Part shown: positions 1 through 5,654 of the stretch, piece by piece
Layout: every line of letters begins with the position of its first letter
How positions within the stretch are numbered: position 1 is the stretch's first letter
Assembly (NCBI GenBank): GCA_030617525.1
Contig: JAUWVG010000158.1
Location: 1 to 6,178 of the forward strand
Length of the DNA stretch: 6,178 nucleotides
Reading direction: 5' to 3'
DNA from: Candidatus Aminicenantota bacterium
GTDB lineage: Bacteria > Acidobacteriota > Aminicenantia > Aminicenantales > Aminicenantaceae
Made by a program: the position numbers and the translations under genes
The notes under the pieces: generated by a model
Database searches by the model: none
Told to the model about the DNA's origin: nothing
Seen by the model: only the letters and a program-made list of their open reading frames with translations

Positions 1-2
1 AG

Positions 3-1604
3 AACGTGAAAGGCCTCACTCTTGGTCTTAAAGAATTGGGCCTCACAGCCGGAGAAAAGCTTGTCATACTTTCTGAGAATAGGCCTGAATGGGTCATGAC
101 AAATTTTGCCAATCTGTGCTTGGGAGCGACAACAGTCCCTATCTATACAACCTTGGCTCCGGAACAAATCCGGTATATCGTCGATGATTCAGACGCAAAA
201 ATTGTCGTCTGTTCCAATTTGGACATGTGGGAAAAATTGGATGCCATAAAGGACGAACTGGACAAAGTGACTCACTTTATCTTCTTAGAGACGGAGGCTC
301 CGGAAGGTGTCTTGTCTTTTAAAGATGTGATTGCGGCAGGAAACAAACTGGCTTCAAATGAGCCCAATCTCTTTGAAAAAACAGCTCTTTCTGTCCAGCC
401 GGAAGATATTGCCTCTATCATCTATACATCTGGAACCACGGGAGTTCCTAAAGGCGTGATGCTGACGCATTCTAACTTGATAAGCAATATGAAGGCTGTA
501 TGTCAAATTATTGATTTTACAAGTGACGATATAAGTCTGTCCTGGCTCCCTCTGTCTCACAGTTTTGAACATCTGGTGATAGTGGCCTATGTTTATAAAG
601 GTGTTTCCGTTGGATTTGCGGAAAGTGTAGAAACGGTCGCAGATAATATGCAGGAACTGCGGCCTCATCTGATGACGAGTGTGCCCCGGCTTTATGAGAA
701 AATCTATTCCGTCATCATGGAGAGTGTTTTATCGGGCTCTGCCATAAAGAGAAAAATATTTTTCTGGGCACTGAAAACCGGGAAAAAAGTCGGACAAAAA
801 AAACTCAGCGGCCAAACGGTTTCGGGTTTGCTTGAGACGAAAAGAAAAATTGCTCATAAGCTGGTTTTTTCAAAAATTATCGCAAAAACCGGGGGAAGGG
901 TGAGAATTTTTATTTCAGGGGCTGCACCATTGTCCAAAGACATCGCTAAGTTTTTCCATGCGCTAGGAATTGTAATCCTCGAAGGATATGGTTTGACCGA
1001 GACGTCTCCGGCCATAACTCTGAATACTTTTCAACATCTAAGGTTTGGGACGGTTGGCCGTCCTGTTCCAGGTGTTGAAGTAAAAATTGCCGAAGATGGG
1101 GAGATTTTGGCCAAAGGTCCTAACATCATGAAGGGGTATTTTAAAAAAGATGCTGAAACGGCTGAGGTCTTTGATGGGGAATGGTTTAAAACCGGTGATG
1201 TCGGATTTATCGACGAAGATGGTTTCATCACTATCACAGATAGAAAGAAAGACATCATTGTTACAGCGGGAGGGAAAAATGTGGCCCCTCAACAGATAGA
1301 AAATCTTCTCAGAACAAGCCCATTTATTTGCAATGTTCTGGCTATCGGTGACCGCAGAAAATTTGTTTCGGCTCTCATCGTGCCGGAATTTGACAAACTG
1401 GAATCTTATGCCGAGGCAAACAAAATTTCCTTCAGCAGCAGGGGAGAACTCCTGAACAATGAAAAAATATTGAACAAAATTGAAGAGGAAATTGCTAAAT
1501 CGACGGAGGAGCTTGCCCGATATGAGAAAATCAAAAAGTTTGCTCTTTTAAAAAGAGATTTTGAGATAGAAAAGGAAGAGCTGACTCCCACATTAAAGGT
1601 GTAA
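3..1604 (+). CDS. Long-chain acyl-CoA synthetase (AMP-forming), 5' partial and 3' truncated by in-frame TAA
   Basis: This protein belongs to the AMP-forming acyl-CoA synthetase family (FAA1/FadD-like), which activates fatty acids with ATP and CoA through an acyl-adenylate. The reading frame is open to the left edge, and the first residues already match the region before the family's SENRPEW segment. The GTG at 6 is therefore probably not the start, and roughly 45 N-terminal residues should lie outside the window. Counting from that GTG, the ATP-binding loop YTSGTTGVPKG is at 140-150, EGYGLTETSP at 326-335, WFKTGDVG at 393-400 and the hinge region TDRKKDIIVTAGGKNVAP at 411-428. The protein stops at TPTLKV (residues 527-532), where the family normally continues with KR and a short helix. 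The following 18 codons encode just such a tail. K531 probably corresponds to the C-terminal catalytic lysine and is retained, so activity may survive. The fatty acid chain-length preference cannot be read from the sequence. Confidence 0.93.
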   Translation, partial: NVKGLTLGLKELGLTAGEKLVILSENRPEWVMTNFANLCLGATTVPIYTTLAPEQIRYIVDDSDAKIVVCSNLDMWEKLDAIKDELDKVTHFIFLETEAPEGVLSFKDVIAAGNKLASNEPNLFEKTALSVQPEDIASIIYTSGTTGVPKGVMLTHSNLISNMKAVCQIIDFTSDDISLSWLPLSHSFEHLVIVAYVYKGVSVGFAESVETVADNMQELRPHLMTSVPRLYEKIYSVIMESVLSGSAIKRKIFFWALKTGKKVGQKKLSGQTVSGLLETKRKIAHKLVFSKIIAKTGGRVRIFISGAAPLSKDIAKFFHALGIVILEGYGLTETSPAITLNTFQHLRFGTVGRPVPGVEVKIAEDGEILAKGPNIMKGYFKKDAETAEVFDGEWFKTGDVGFIDEDGFITITDRKKDIIVTAGGKNVAPQQIENLLRTSPFICNVLAIGDRRKFVSALIVPEFDKLESYAEANKISFSSRGELLNNEKILNKIEEEIAKSTEELARYEKIKKFALLKRDFEIEKEELTPTLKV

Positions 1605-1661
1605 AGGAACATTATCGAGGATAAATATAAAATTCTCATCGATTCATTCTATGAGGATTAA
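1605..1661 (+). other. Orphaned in-frame C-terminal tail of the acyl-CoA synthetase
   Basis: In the same frame as the ligase, directly after its TAA at 1602-1604, 18 sense codons encode RNIIEDKYKILIDSFYED and end at TAA 1659-1661. Joined to the preceding TPTLKV with one lysine codon, this gives TPTLKVKR followed by a charged helix, which is how full-length members of this family normally end. A single A-to-T change (AAA to TAA at 1602) would explain the early stop. It could be a true nonsense mutation, a sequencing or assembly error, or a read-through codon. The sequence alone cannot decide. Confidence 0.75.
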
Positions 1662-1713
1662 TAGACTGGTTTCCTGAAATATTTTTATCGCAAAAGTAGA
1701 AATGACTCCGACT

Positions 1714-1741
1714 TTGATCAAGGCATTGACCACAGTTTTAT
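1714..1741 (+). promoter_or_regulatory. Weak candidate sigma-70 promoter for the PAP2 gene
   Basis: TTGATC at 1714-1719 and TTTTAT at 1736-1741 are separated by 16 bp and each match the sigma-70 consensus only in part. Transcription would begin close to 1748, leaving a short leader. The proposed -10 lies in the loop of the inverted repeat at 1729-1749, so the two would be mutually relevant if real. Read-through from the ligase gene about 100 bp upstream is an equally good explanation for expression of the phosphatase. Confidence 0.22.
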
Positions 1742-1749
1742 CCTGTGGT
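1729..1749. repeat. Perfect 7-bp inverted repeat upstream of the PAP2 ribosome binding site
   Basis: ACCACAG (1729-1735) and CTGTGGT (1743-1749) are perfect reverse complements around a 7-base TTTTATC loop. The repeat ends 14 bases before the ATG at 1764 and abuts the purine-rich ribosome binding site. No T-run follows on either strand, so an intrinsic terminator is unlikely. It could be a DNA operator, or an RNA hairpin that affects access to the ribosome binding site. Confidence 0.5.
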
Positions 1750-1751
1750 AA

Positions 1752-1762
1752 GAGAGAGGAGG
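1752..1762 (+). promoter_or_regulatory. Purine-rich ribosome binding site of the PAP2 gene, unusually close to the ATG
   Basis: GAGAGAGGAGG runs up to 1762, one base before the ATG at 1764. The perfect AGGAGG at 1757-1762 is too close for ideal spacing. The weaker GAGAGG at 1754-1759 leaves 4 bases. A stop codon (TAA 1749-1751) lies in frame just upstream and the next ATG is about 40 codons in, beyond the first hydrophobic segment, so 1764 remains the best start. Confidence 0.6.
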
Positions 1763-1763
1763 G

Positions 1764-2759
1764 ATGTTTCAGACAGAAATCATAATTTTCCTCCAATCCT
1801 TTGCGTCTGATTTCTTAACGGCATTCTTTAAATTTTTTACCGAGATAGGAAAGAGCACTTATGCGGCGCCGCTCGTTCTGATTGTTATGTTTGGAATCAG
1901 TTTTCGTTTGGGATTTATTCTTCTGCATGCCGTATCCTGGAATGGGCTTATCACTTTTTATTTGAAGGAGCTTTTTTTGCTGCCGCGCCCGGCGAACGTC
2001 GATATTCATGTAAAACTTCTCGGAGAATCCTTCTCTAATCCGTCTCCCTTTGAAAGTATGGGAGCAAAAAGTTTTTTTGGCGGATTTTCCGGAGAGACCA
2101 TAGAATATGTACGGACTTATCCTTTTGATACTTGGGGTTTCCCCTCCGGTCATGCCAGCCATGCCGTAACGCTGTGGGGCTCGATCTCCTTGTATGTGAA
2201 AAAAACATGGATTTATCTTTCAGCTGTGATAATGATTGTTTTTATCTCCCTCTCCAGAATGTATTTGGGCCGCCACTTCCTTGCCGATATTCTGGGAGGA
2301 CTCCTGCTTGGATTTTTTGTAGCCCTGGTTTTTTATCGCGGGATCTACAAAAACAATTCGATATTGAATTTTTTATTTGAAAGGAAAAAAAATACTCGAA
2401 TTTCCCCGGGTAAGATTTTATTCCTATTCTATTTTATTTTTGTTCCGTTTCTCGTACTGCTCATTCCCGGAGTCCCTGTGGAACAGGTGGCCGCGCTGCT
2501 CGGGCTCAACCTTGGATTTGTTTGGATAAGGCATTGTGGAATCCCTAAGGATGCGGGACATATTTTGCAGAGAATCGGACGCGTGCTCTTGGCCGGGACC
2601 GTTTTTTTTCTGTTTTATGCTGGACTGAAAAGAGGAATTGGATTTGTTCTCATTGATGAACCTGTGCCAGTTGAATTTATTCGACTGGCTTTCAGTATGT
2701 TTGTATCCCTTTGGAGCTCTGTGGAGATCAGTTATAAATTTGGCTTGTATAAACGCTAG
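1764..2759 (+). CDS. PAP2-superfamily integral membrane phosphatase
   Basis: This 331-residue protein carries the full PAP2 (type 2 phosphatidic acid phosphatase) signature. Motif 1 (K, six residues, RP) is K68 to R75-P76. Motif 2, PSGH, is at 127-130. Motif 3 (SR, five residues, H, three residues, D) is S164-R165, H171 and D175. H171 would be the nucleophile and H130 the acid, by analogy with the family. Hydrophobic segments lie near 33-55, 57-74, 131-146, 149-164 and 174-191, and a loop of about 50 residues separates motifs 1 and 2. A second membrane block of about four helices (near 217-235, 242-256, 274-288, 303-320) follows the catalytic core and is not needed for PAP2 chemistry. Likely substrates are lipid phosphates or diphosphates such as undecaprenyl diphosphate, phosphatidate or phosphatidylglycerophosphate. 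The sequence does not say which. It follows the ligase on the same strand and faces the M28 gene tail to tail. Confidence 0.9.
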   Translation: MFQTEIIIFLQSFASDFLTAFFKFFTEIGKSTYAAPLVLIVMFGISFRLGFILLHAVSWNGLITFYLKELFLLPRPANVDIHVKLLGESFSNPSPFESMGAKSFFGGFSGETIEYVRTYPFDTWGFPSGHASHAVTLWGSISLYVKKTWIYLSAVIMIVFISLSRMYLGRHFLADILGGLLLGFFVALVFYRGIYKNNSILNFLFERKKNTRISPGKILFLFYFIFVPFLVLLIPGVPVEQVAALLGLNLGFVWIRHCGIPKDAGHILQRIGRVLLAGTVFFLFYAGLKRGIGFVLIDEPVPVEFIRLAFSMFVSLWSSVEISYKFGLYKR

Positions 2760-2788
2760 CTTCAATTATTTTGCCGATAAAACGAGAA

Positions 2789-2815
2789 GGGGTCTCATAG
2801 AGACGCTCAATTTTT
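2789..2815. terminator. Probable intrinsic terminator between convergent PAP2 and M28 genes
   Basis: GTCTC (2792-2796), ATA, GAGAC (2800-2804) form a perfect 5-bp stem, extendable past one mismatch by pairs 2790/2806 and 2789/2807. On the plus strand it is followed by CAA and then five T (2811-2815), as expected for a terminator of the PAP2 transcript. On the minus strand a TTTT lies farther away (2779-2782), so termination of the M28 transcript here is less certain. The structure overlaps the M28 stop codon (2807-2809). The stem is short, so confidence is moderate. Confidence 0.45.
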
Positions 2816-4366
2816 GATCCTTTCCTCTCTGTTGGCGATTTCCCAAACTGTGGCAAAAATCAACCTGGTGATATCTCTTAACTTCTGGTATTGAATTTTA
2901 TCGGCATCGTCACCCGGGCCGTGGTTATCCTTGCAGGATCCGGTCGTAAAAGCAATGGCCGGGATTCCTTTTCGTTCAAAAAAAACAAAATCAGAACCCG
3001 AATAATTTTTCTTTTCCTCAATATTGAGGCTGGCTGAGAAATTTTTTTCGGCTTGCGTTCGGACATCGTTGAGATTTTTCTTTCCGTTTTTAGAAGTGTA
3101 GATATAGACGTGGTTATCCAGGCTTGGCCGTTCCGCGTCCTCTCTCCCTAGGGGATCCATATTGACATCAACAATAGTTTTTGAGAGAGGAACAACAGGA
3201 TTATCCACATAATACGTTGATCCCAAACCAAGCAGCTCTTCAGCAGCCGGTAGAAAAAATACAATACTTCTGTGCGGACGTAAATCCTGTTTTGCAGCCA
3301 GTGAGAAGGCTTCGGCAATTTCCAGAAGAGCGGAGACACCAGTGGCATTATCATTGGCTCCATTACAAATTTTTCCATCAACTATTCCGCGGCCGTCATA
3401 GTGGGCGGAAAGAATAATGTATTCATCTTTTTTGTCGGAGCCTTCGATGAATGAAATGACATTTTTTGTTGGAATGATACCGTGAGACTTAAAGGATGTT
3501 TTCATCCACACCTTTGTTGAAAGCGTTGGAAATTTGTCCTTATTTCTGGAGCTCCTTTTTTTTAAGGCCTCGAATTCTTCTGGGCTTTTTCCAAAAAGAT
3601 TTGCTAGAGCCGAAGAGCTTATGCTTATATTCCTCTGGGAATGCAGAGCCTCATCAGGATTTTTGAACAAGTAATACCTGACTGAAGGAAAGTATGGCTT
3701 GATCTGTTGGATGTAAGCTAGGAATTTTTCTTCGTCAAGAGGGACGAGTATCGAGCCGGCTGCCCCTTGTTCGGCTGAGAGGACAATTTTTGCTCGATCA
3801 ATATCTCCAGTAGATTTGTTTGATTCTGGATCGCCACTCCAAAATGCAACGAGTTTTTCCTTGATGTCGATACCCTCGAAATCTATATCTCTTCCGTAGC
3901 CCAAAAAATACAAAATCACATCTTTTTCCCCATAAAAATCATTGGATATTTCAAGAAAGTCTAGCCAGTTGCTGACTCGGCCATTTTCATTTTCCAGTGA
4001 ACACTCGACAACTTCTCTTTTTTCCATGTTGAATATTTGGAAATAGCCTTCTTCCCAAGGAAAAAATCCTGTGAGGTTGTTCTCTTTAAAAAGATTTGCC
4101 GCATAGAGAGCCGCCGCCTCTGCGCCTTTTGAACCGCTTTGCCGGCCCTCCATCTCATCGGAGGCCAGGATAGAAACATGCTCTTTTAATTCCTCGAGTG
4201 TAATGGTTTTTGCTAACTCAAATACCGGATTATTTTCTTTAGAAGATAAATCGATATTTTCTTTTGATAAATTGGTTTCCTGCTGACATCCAGCATTCAT
4301 TGTGCAAGCCAGTACAGCAGAGCAACACAGAACAATAAAGATAGAGGAAATATTGTTTTTAATCAT
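2807..4366 (-). CDS. Exported M28-family zinc peptidase with PA-like insert, probable lipoprotein
   Basis: This is a 519-residue metallopeptidase of the M28 family (aminopeptidase Y/S type), expected to bind two zinc ions and to trim peptides outside the cytoplasm. Metal-site residues, numbered from the ATG at 4366, are H322 with catalytic D324 (HYDG), D339 (GANDNATG), E376-E377 (PAAEELLGLG), D404 (NMDPLGR) and H482 (NHGPGDD), so the active site looks complete. The region from about 150 to 245, before the catalytic domain, resembles a protease-associated (PA) insert. The N-terminus has a basic start, a hydrophobic stretch and several cysteines. C21 (VLAC) or C27 (NAGC) could be the lipidated residue, though neither is a textbook lipobox. 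An in-frame ATG at 4420 abuts the upstream stop codon, but the ATG at 4366 has a good ribosome binding site and starts the signal peptide directly. The MBL gene lies 54 bases upstream. Whether it acts as aminopeptidase, carboxypeptidase or on another amide cannot be told. Confidence 0.9.
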   Translation of the reverse strand: MIKNNISSIFIVLCCSAVLACTMNAGCQQETNLSKENIDLSSKENNPVFELAKTITLEELKEHVSILASDEMEGRQSGSKGAEAAALYAANLFKENNLTGFFPWEEGYFQIFNMEKREVVECSLENENGRVSNWLDFLEISNDFYGEKDVILYFLGYGRDIDFEGIDIKEKLVAFWSGDPESNKSTGDIDRAKIVLSAEQGAAGSILVPLDEEKFLAYIQQIKPYFPSVRYYLFKNPDEALHSQRNISISSSALANLFGKSPEEFEALKKRSSRNKDKFPTLSTKVWMKTSFKSHGIIPTKNVISFIEGSDKKDEYIILSAHYDGRGIVDGKICNGANDNATGVSALLEIAEAFSLAAKQDLRPHRSIVFFLPAAEELLGLGSTYYVDNPVVPLSKTIVDVNMDPLGREDAERPSLDNHVYIYTSKNGKKNLNDVRTQAEKNFSASLNIEEKKNYSGSDFVFFERKGIPAIAFTTGSCKDNHGPGDDADKIQYQKLRDITRLIFATVWEIANREERIKN

Positions 4367-4371
4367 GCCTG

Positions 4372-4379
4372 TCTCCCTT
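4372..4379 (-). promoter_or_regulatory. Ribosome binding site deciding the M28 start
   Basis: Read on the minus strand, AAGGGAGA lies here, with 6 bases between GGGAG and the ATG at 4366-4364. This favours that ATG over the in-frame ATG at 4420-4418, which has no clear Shine-Dalgarno sequence. A stronger AAGGAGG at 4390-4396 is not followed by a start codon at usable distance. Confidence 0.6.
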
Positions 4380-4420
4380 GTTGGACGGTCCTCCTTATGA
4401 ATACGAGCAAAGAATAACAT

Positions 4421-5470
4421 CTATTCGGAAATATTTTCTTGTGGTCTGTCTGAAGATGCTGATGGATGACTTTGTGGGAAAAATTTAATCCATTTTTTCC
4501 CTGAAACGGATCGGATTTGGTCGAGTTCTTCCAGATGTCGTAAAGTCAGCACGACCCAGCCGCGGGCCAATTCATATTTCATCATCTTAGCCTTAGGATA
4601 CAATTCCTTGATGATTTTGTCCGGAGTGATGCCCTGTGTTCCCCGCTTTTGAACAATGTTTTTAACCTGTTCCGTTCTTCTGAGGCGGTGTTTGAGGACT
4701 TCCTGAATGCGCTCTTTGGGGTTGGTGATTGGACCACCATGGGCACTAAAGATCACTTTAAGATTGGGGAGGCGGGATAATAACTCGATAGTCTGAATGT
4801 AATCATTCATATTGGAATCAGGAGGGCCAAGCCAGGTTGTGACCCGTCTGAGGATATTGTCTCCGGCAAACAAGACGCCTTTTTTTTCGTTATAAAGAGA
4901 GACATGATCTGAGGCATGCCCTGGAGTTGGAAAGATTGTCCAGGTTTCTCCATTGATAGATATCTTTGAGTTTTCTTCGATCACTATATCGGGATTCTTA
5001 CAAAAGGTGAGCCCAACAAGTGGCTTATAAAAAAACCACCTGAATATTCCGTGGATACCCCCCCAAAGACGGCTGAAAAACGAAGAATTAACTTTCATCA
5101 AATCTTTGGAAGAGGCGTGGTGGCTCCGAATAAAACTCTTCTTGTTTTTAATGATGGCTGCAGTTTTTTTTGTTACAACGACTTGGACACCTAGATGTTT
5201 TCGCAGCAGCTTGAGGCCTGAGAAATGATCGGGATGGCTGTGGCTGATAAAAACGCGTGTGAGATGGAAAGGTTTATCCTGTTTTTTGTAAAGTTCTTCG
5301 ATCCTTTTTATGTCTGCAACGAGTTTTTTGACCGTCTTTTTGTTCCCATAGCCGGCATCGCAGATGAGACCGTCCTCTCCTGCAAAGATGTAGATGTTCT
5401 CGGGAGGTTTGAGATTGCGTAGGGCACCCTTCTCGATAATGCAAAAAATTCCGGGATAGACTTCTTTCAT
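4421..5470 (-). CDS. MBL-fold metallohydrolase with C-terminal winged-helix-like domain (LACTB2-like)
   Basis: This 349-residue protein has the metallo-beta-lactamase fold motifs in order: an early strand with LICDAG (D38), the HxHxDH site H77, H79, D81, H82, then H185 (TPGHASDH), D204 (FAGDN) and H244 (SAHGG). These form a complete dinuclear metal site. Residues about 255-325 look like the helical or winged-helix domain found at the end of LACTB2-like proteins, and a polar tail closes the protein. An aromatic-rich stretch near 130-155 between the metal motifs could shape the substrate pocket. No signal peptide is seen, so it is probably cytoplasmic. Relatives include nucleases, thioesterase-like and lactone-hydrolysing enzymes, so the substrate is unknown. 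The ATG at 5470 fits the usual family N-terminus (MKEVYPGIF) but has no Shine-Dalgarno sequence. It is the first gene of a probable two-gene unit with the M28 peptidase, and is divergent from the gene at 5655. Confidence 0.88.
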   Translation of the reverse strand: MKEVYPGIFCIIEKGALRNLKPPENIYIFAGEDGLICDAGYGNKKTVKKLVADIKRIEELYKKQDKPFHLTRVFISHSHPDHFSGLKLLRKHLGVQVVVTKKTAAIIKNKKSFIRSHHASSKDLMKVNSSFFSRLWGGIHGIFRWFFYKPLVGLTFCKNPDIVIEENSKISINGETWTIFPTPGHASDHVSLYNEKKGVLFAGDNILRRVTTWLGPPDSNMNDYIQTIELLSRLPNLKVIFSAHGGPITNPKERIQEVLKHRLRRTEQVKNIVQKRGTQGITPDKIIKELYPKAKMMKYELARGWVVLTLRHLEELDQIRSVSGKKWIKFFPQSHPSASSDRPQENISE

Positions 5471-5484
5471 TTTGTATGACAGCC

Positions 5485-5513
5485 ATTATCCCACAAAATG
5501 AGTTCTTTCTGAA
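5485..5513 (-). promoter_or_regulatory. Candidate extended -10 promoter for the MBL-M28 unit
   Basis: On the minus strand GATAAT (5490-5485) is preceded by TGG (5493-5491), an extended -10 pattern. A weak -35 TTCAGA (5513-5508) lies 17 bp upstream. Transcription would start near 5480-5477, only about 7-10 bases before the ATG at 5470. That matches the absence of a Shine-Dalgarno sequence and suggests a nearly leaderless message. Confidence 0.45.
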
Positions 5514-5520
5514 TGAATAA

Positions 5521-5531
5521 GTCAATTTGAC
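5521..5531. repeat. 11-bp perfect palindrome GTCAA-T-TTGAC
   Basis: GTCAA (5521-5525) and TTGAC (5527-5531) are exact reverse complements around one central base. The site lies just upstream of the proposed -35 of the minus-strand MBL promoter, where an activator or repressor could bind. At this length it may also be chance. Confidence 0.3.
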
Positions 5532-5623
5532 CTGAAAAAAAACGTGTGATACAAGCTAGAATGCTGTCAGTCGGATCCATCATTTATGACATTTTCATGA
5601 CATCTCTGGTAATGTCATACTGT

Positions 5624-5629
5624 TAGAAT
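5624..5629 (+). promoter_or_regulatory. Candidate -10 element for the sensor-like gene
   Basis: TAGAAT at 5624-5629 would place a start of transcription near 5636, leaving about 19 bases before the TTG codon and keeping the ribosome binding site in the message. No recognisable -35 lies 16-18 bp upstream. The direct repeat at 5586-5603 sits at about -50 to -33, where an activator would compensate for a poor -35. A second TAGAAT occurs at 5557-5562 and is an alternative. Confidence 0.3.
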
Positions 5630-5641
5630 AGGGGTCTAAAA

Positions 5642-5647
5642 GAGAGG
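5642..5647 (+). promoter_or_regulatory. Ribosome binding site supporting a TTG start
   Basis: GAGAGG ends 7 bases before the TTG at 5655. An in-frame TAA at 5637-5639 excludes a longer protein, and there is no ATG or GTG between that stop and the membrane segment, so this site fixes the start at TTG. Confidence 0.65.
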
Positions 5648-5654
5648 TTTTTCT

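Larger units (their letters stand above)
5476..5618. promoter_or_regulatory. Cluster of TGTCA-type elements, including a Pho-box-like direct repeat
   Basis: Five copies of an NTGTCAN heptamer lie in 143 bp: CTGTCAT on the minus strand (5482-5476), CTGTCAG on plus (5564-5570), ATGTCAT on minus (5592-5586 and 5603-5597) and ATGTCAT on plus (5612-5618). The middle pair is a direct repeat of 7 bp with a 4-bp spacer, an 11-bp period. On the minus strand it reads ATGTCAT-GAAA-ATGTCAT. This layout resembles the PhoB-type box (CTGTCAT repeats with an A-rich 4-bp spacer) and, more generally, OmpR/PhoB-family binding sites. The repeats at 5597-5603 and 5612-5618 also form an inverted pair. The identity of the regulator is inference. 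Confidence 0.45.

Noticed and set aside
354..668. Open frame of 104 codons on the minus strand inside the acyl-CoA synthetase gene
   Set aside because: It lies wholly opposite a strongly conserved coding region, has no ribosome binding site I can see and resembles no protein family; it is a shadow of the real gene.
1668..1690. Possible terminator after the ligase (TTTCCTGAAA followed by T-rich sequence)
   Set aside because: The inverted repeat is only 4 bp with a 2-base loop, too small to form a stable hairpin.
1815..2162. Minus-strand frame of 115 codons opposite the PAP2 gene
   Set aside because: The opposite strand encodes conserved catalytic motifs, and the predicted product is polar with no recognisable domain.
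2424..2765. Minus-strand frame of 113 codons opposite the PAP2 C-terminus
   Set aside because: It overlaps the well-formed membrane helices of PAP2 and has no independent support.
5225..5422. Plus-strand frame of 65 codons inside the MBL gene
   Set aside because: It is antisense to the HxHxDH metal motif region; no ribosome binding site or homology is evident.
5527..5553. Plus-strand promoter TTGACC with GATACA
   Set aside because: The spacer is 15 bp and the start of transcription would be about 95 bases before the gene; it is possible but less well placed than the TAGAAT at 5624, so I did not list it.
5607..5623. Possible sigma-54 promoter starting at TGG
   Set aside because: The GG at 5608-5609 is not followed by GC at the required 10-base distance, so the -24/-12 pattern is absent.
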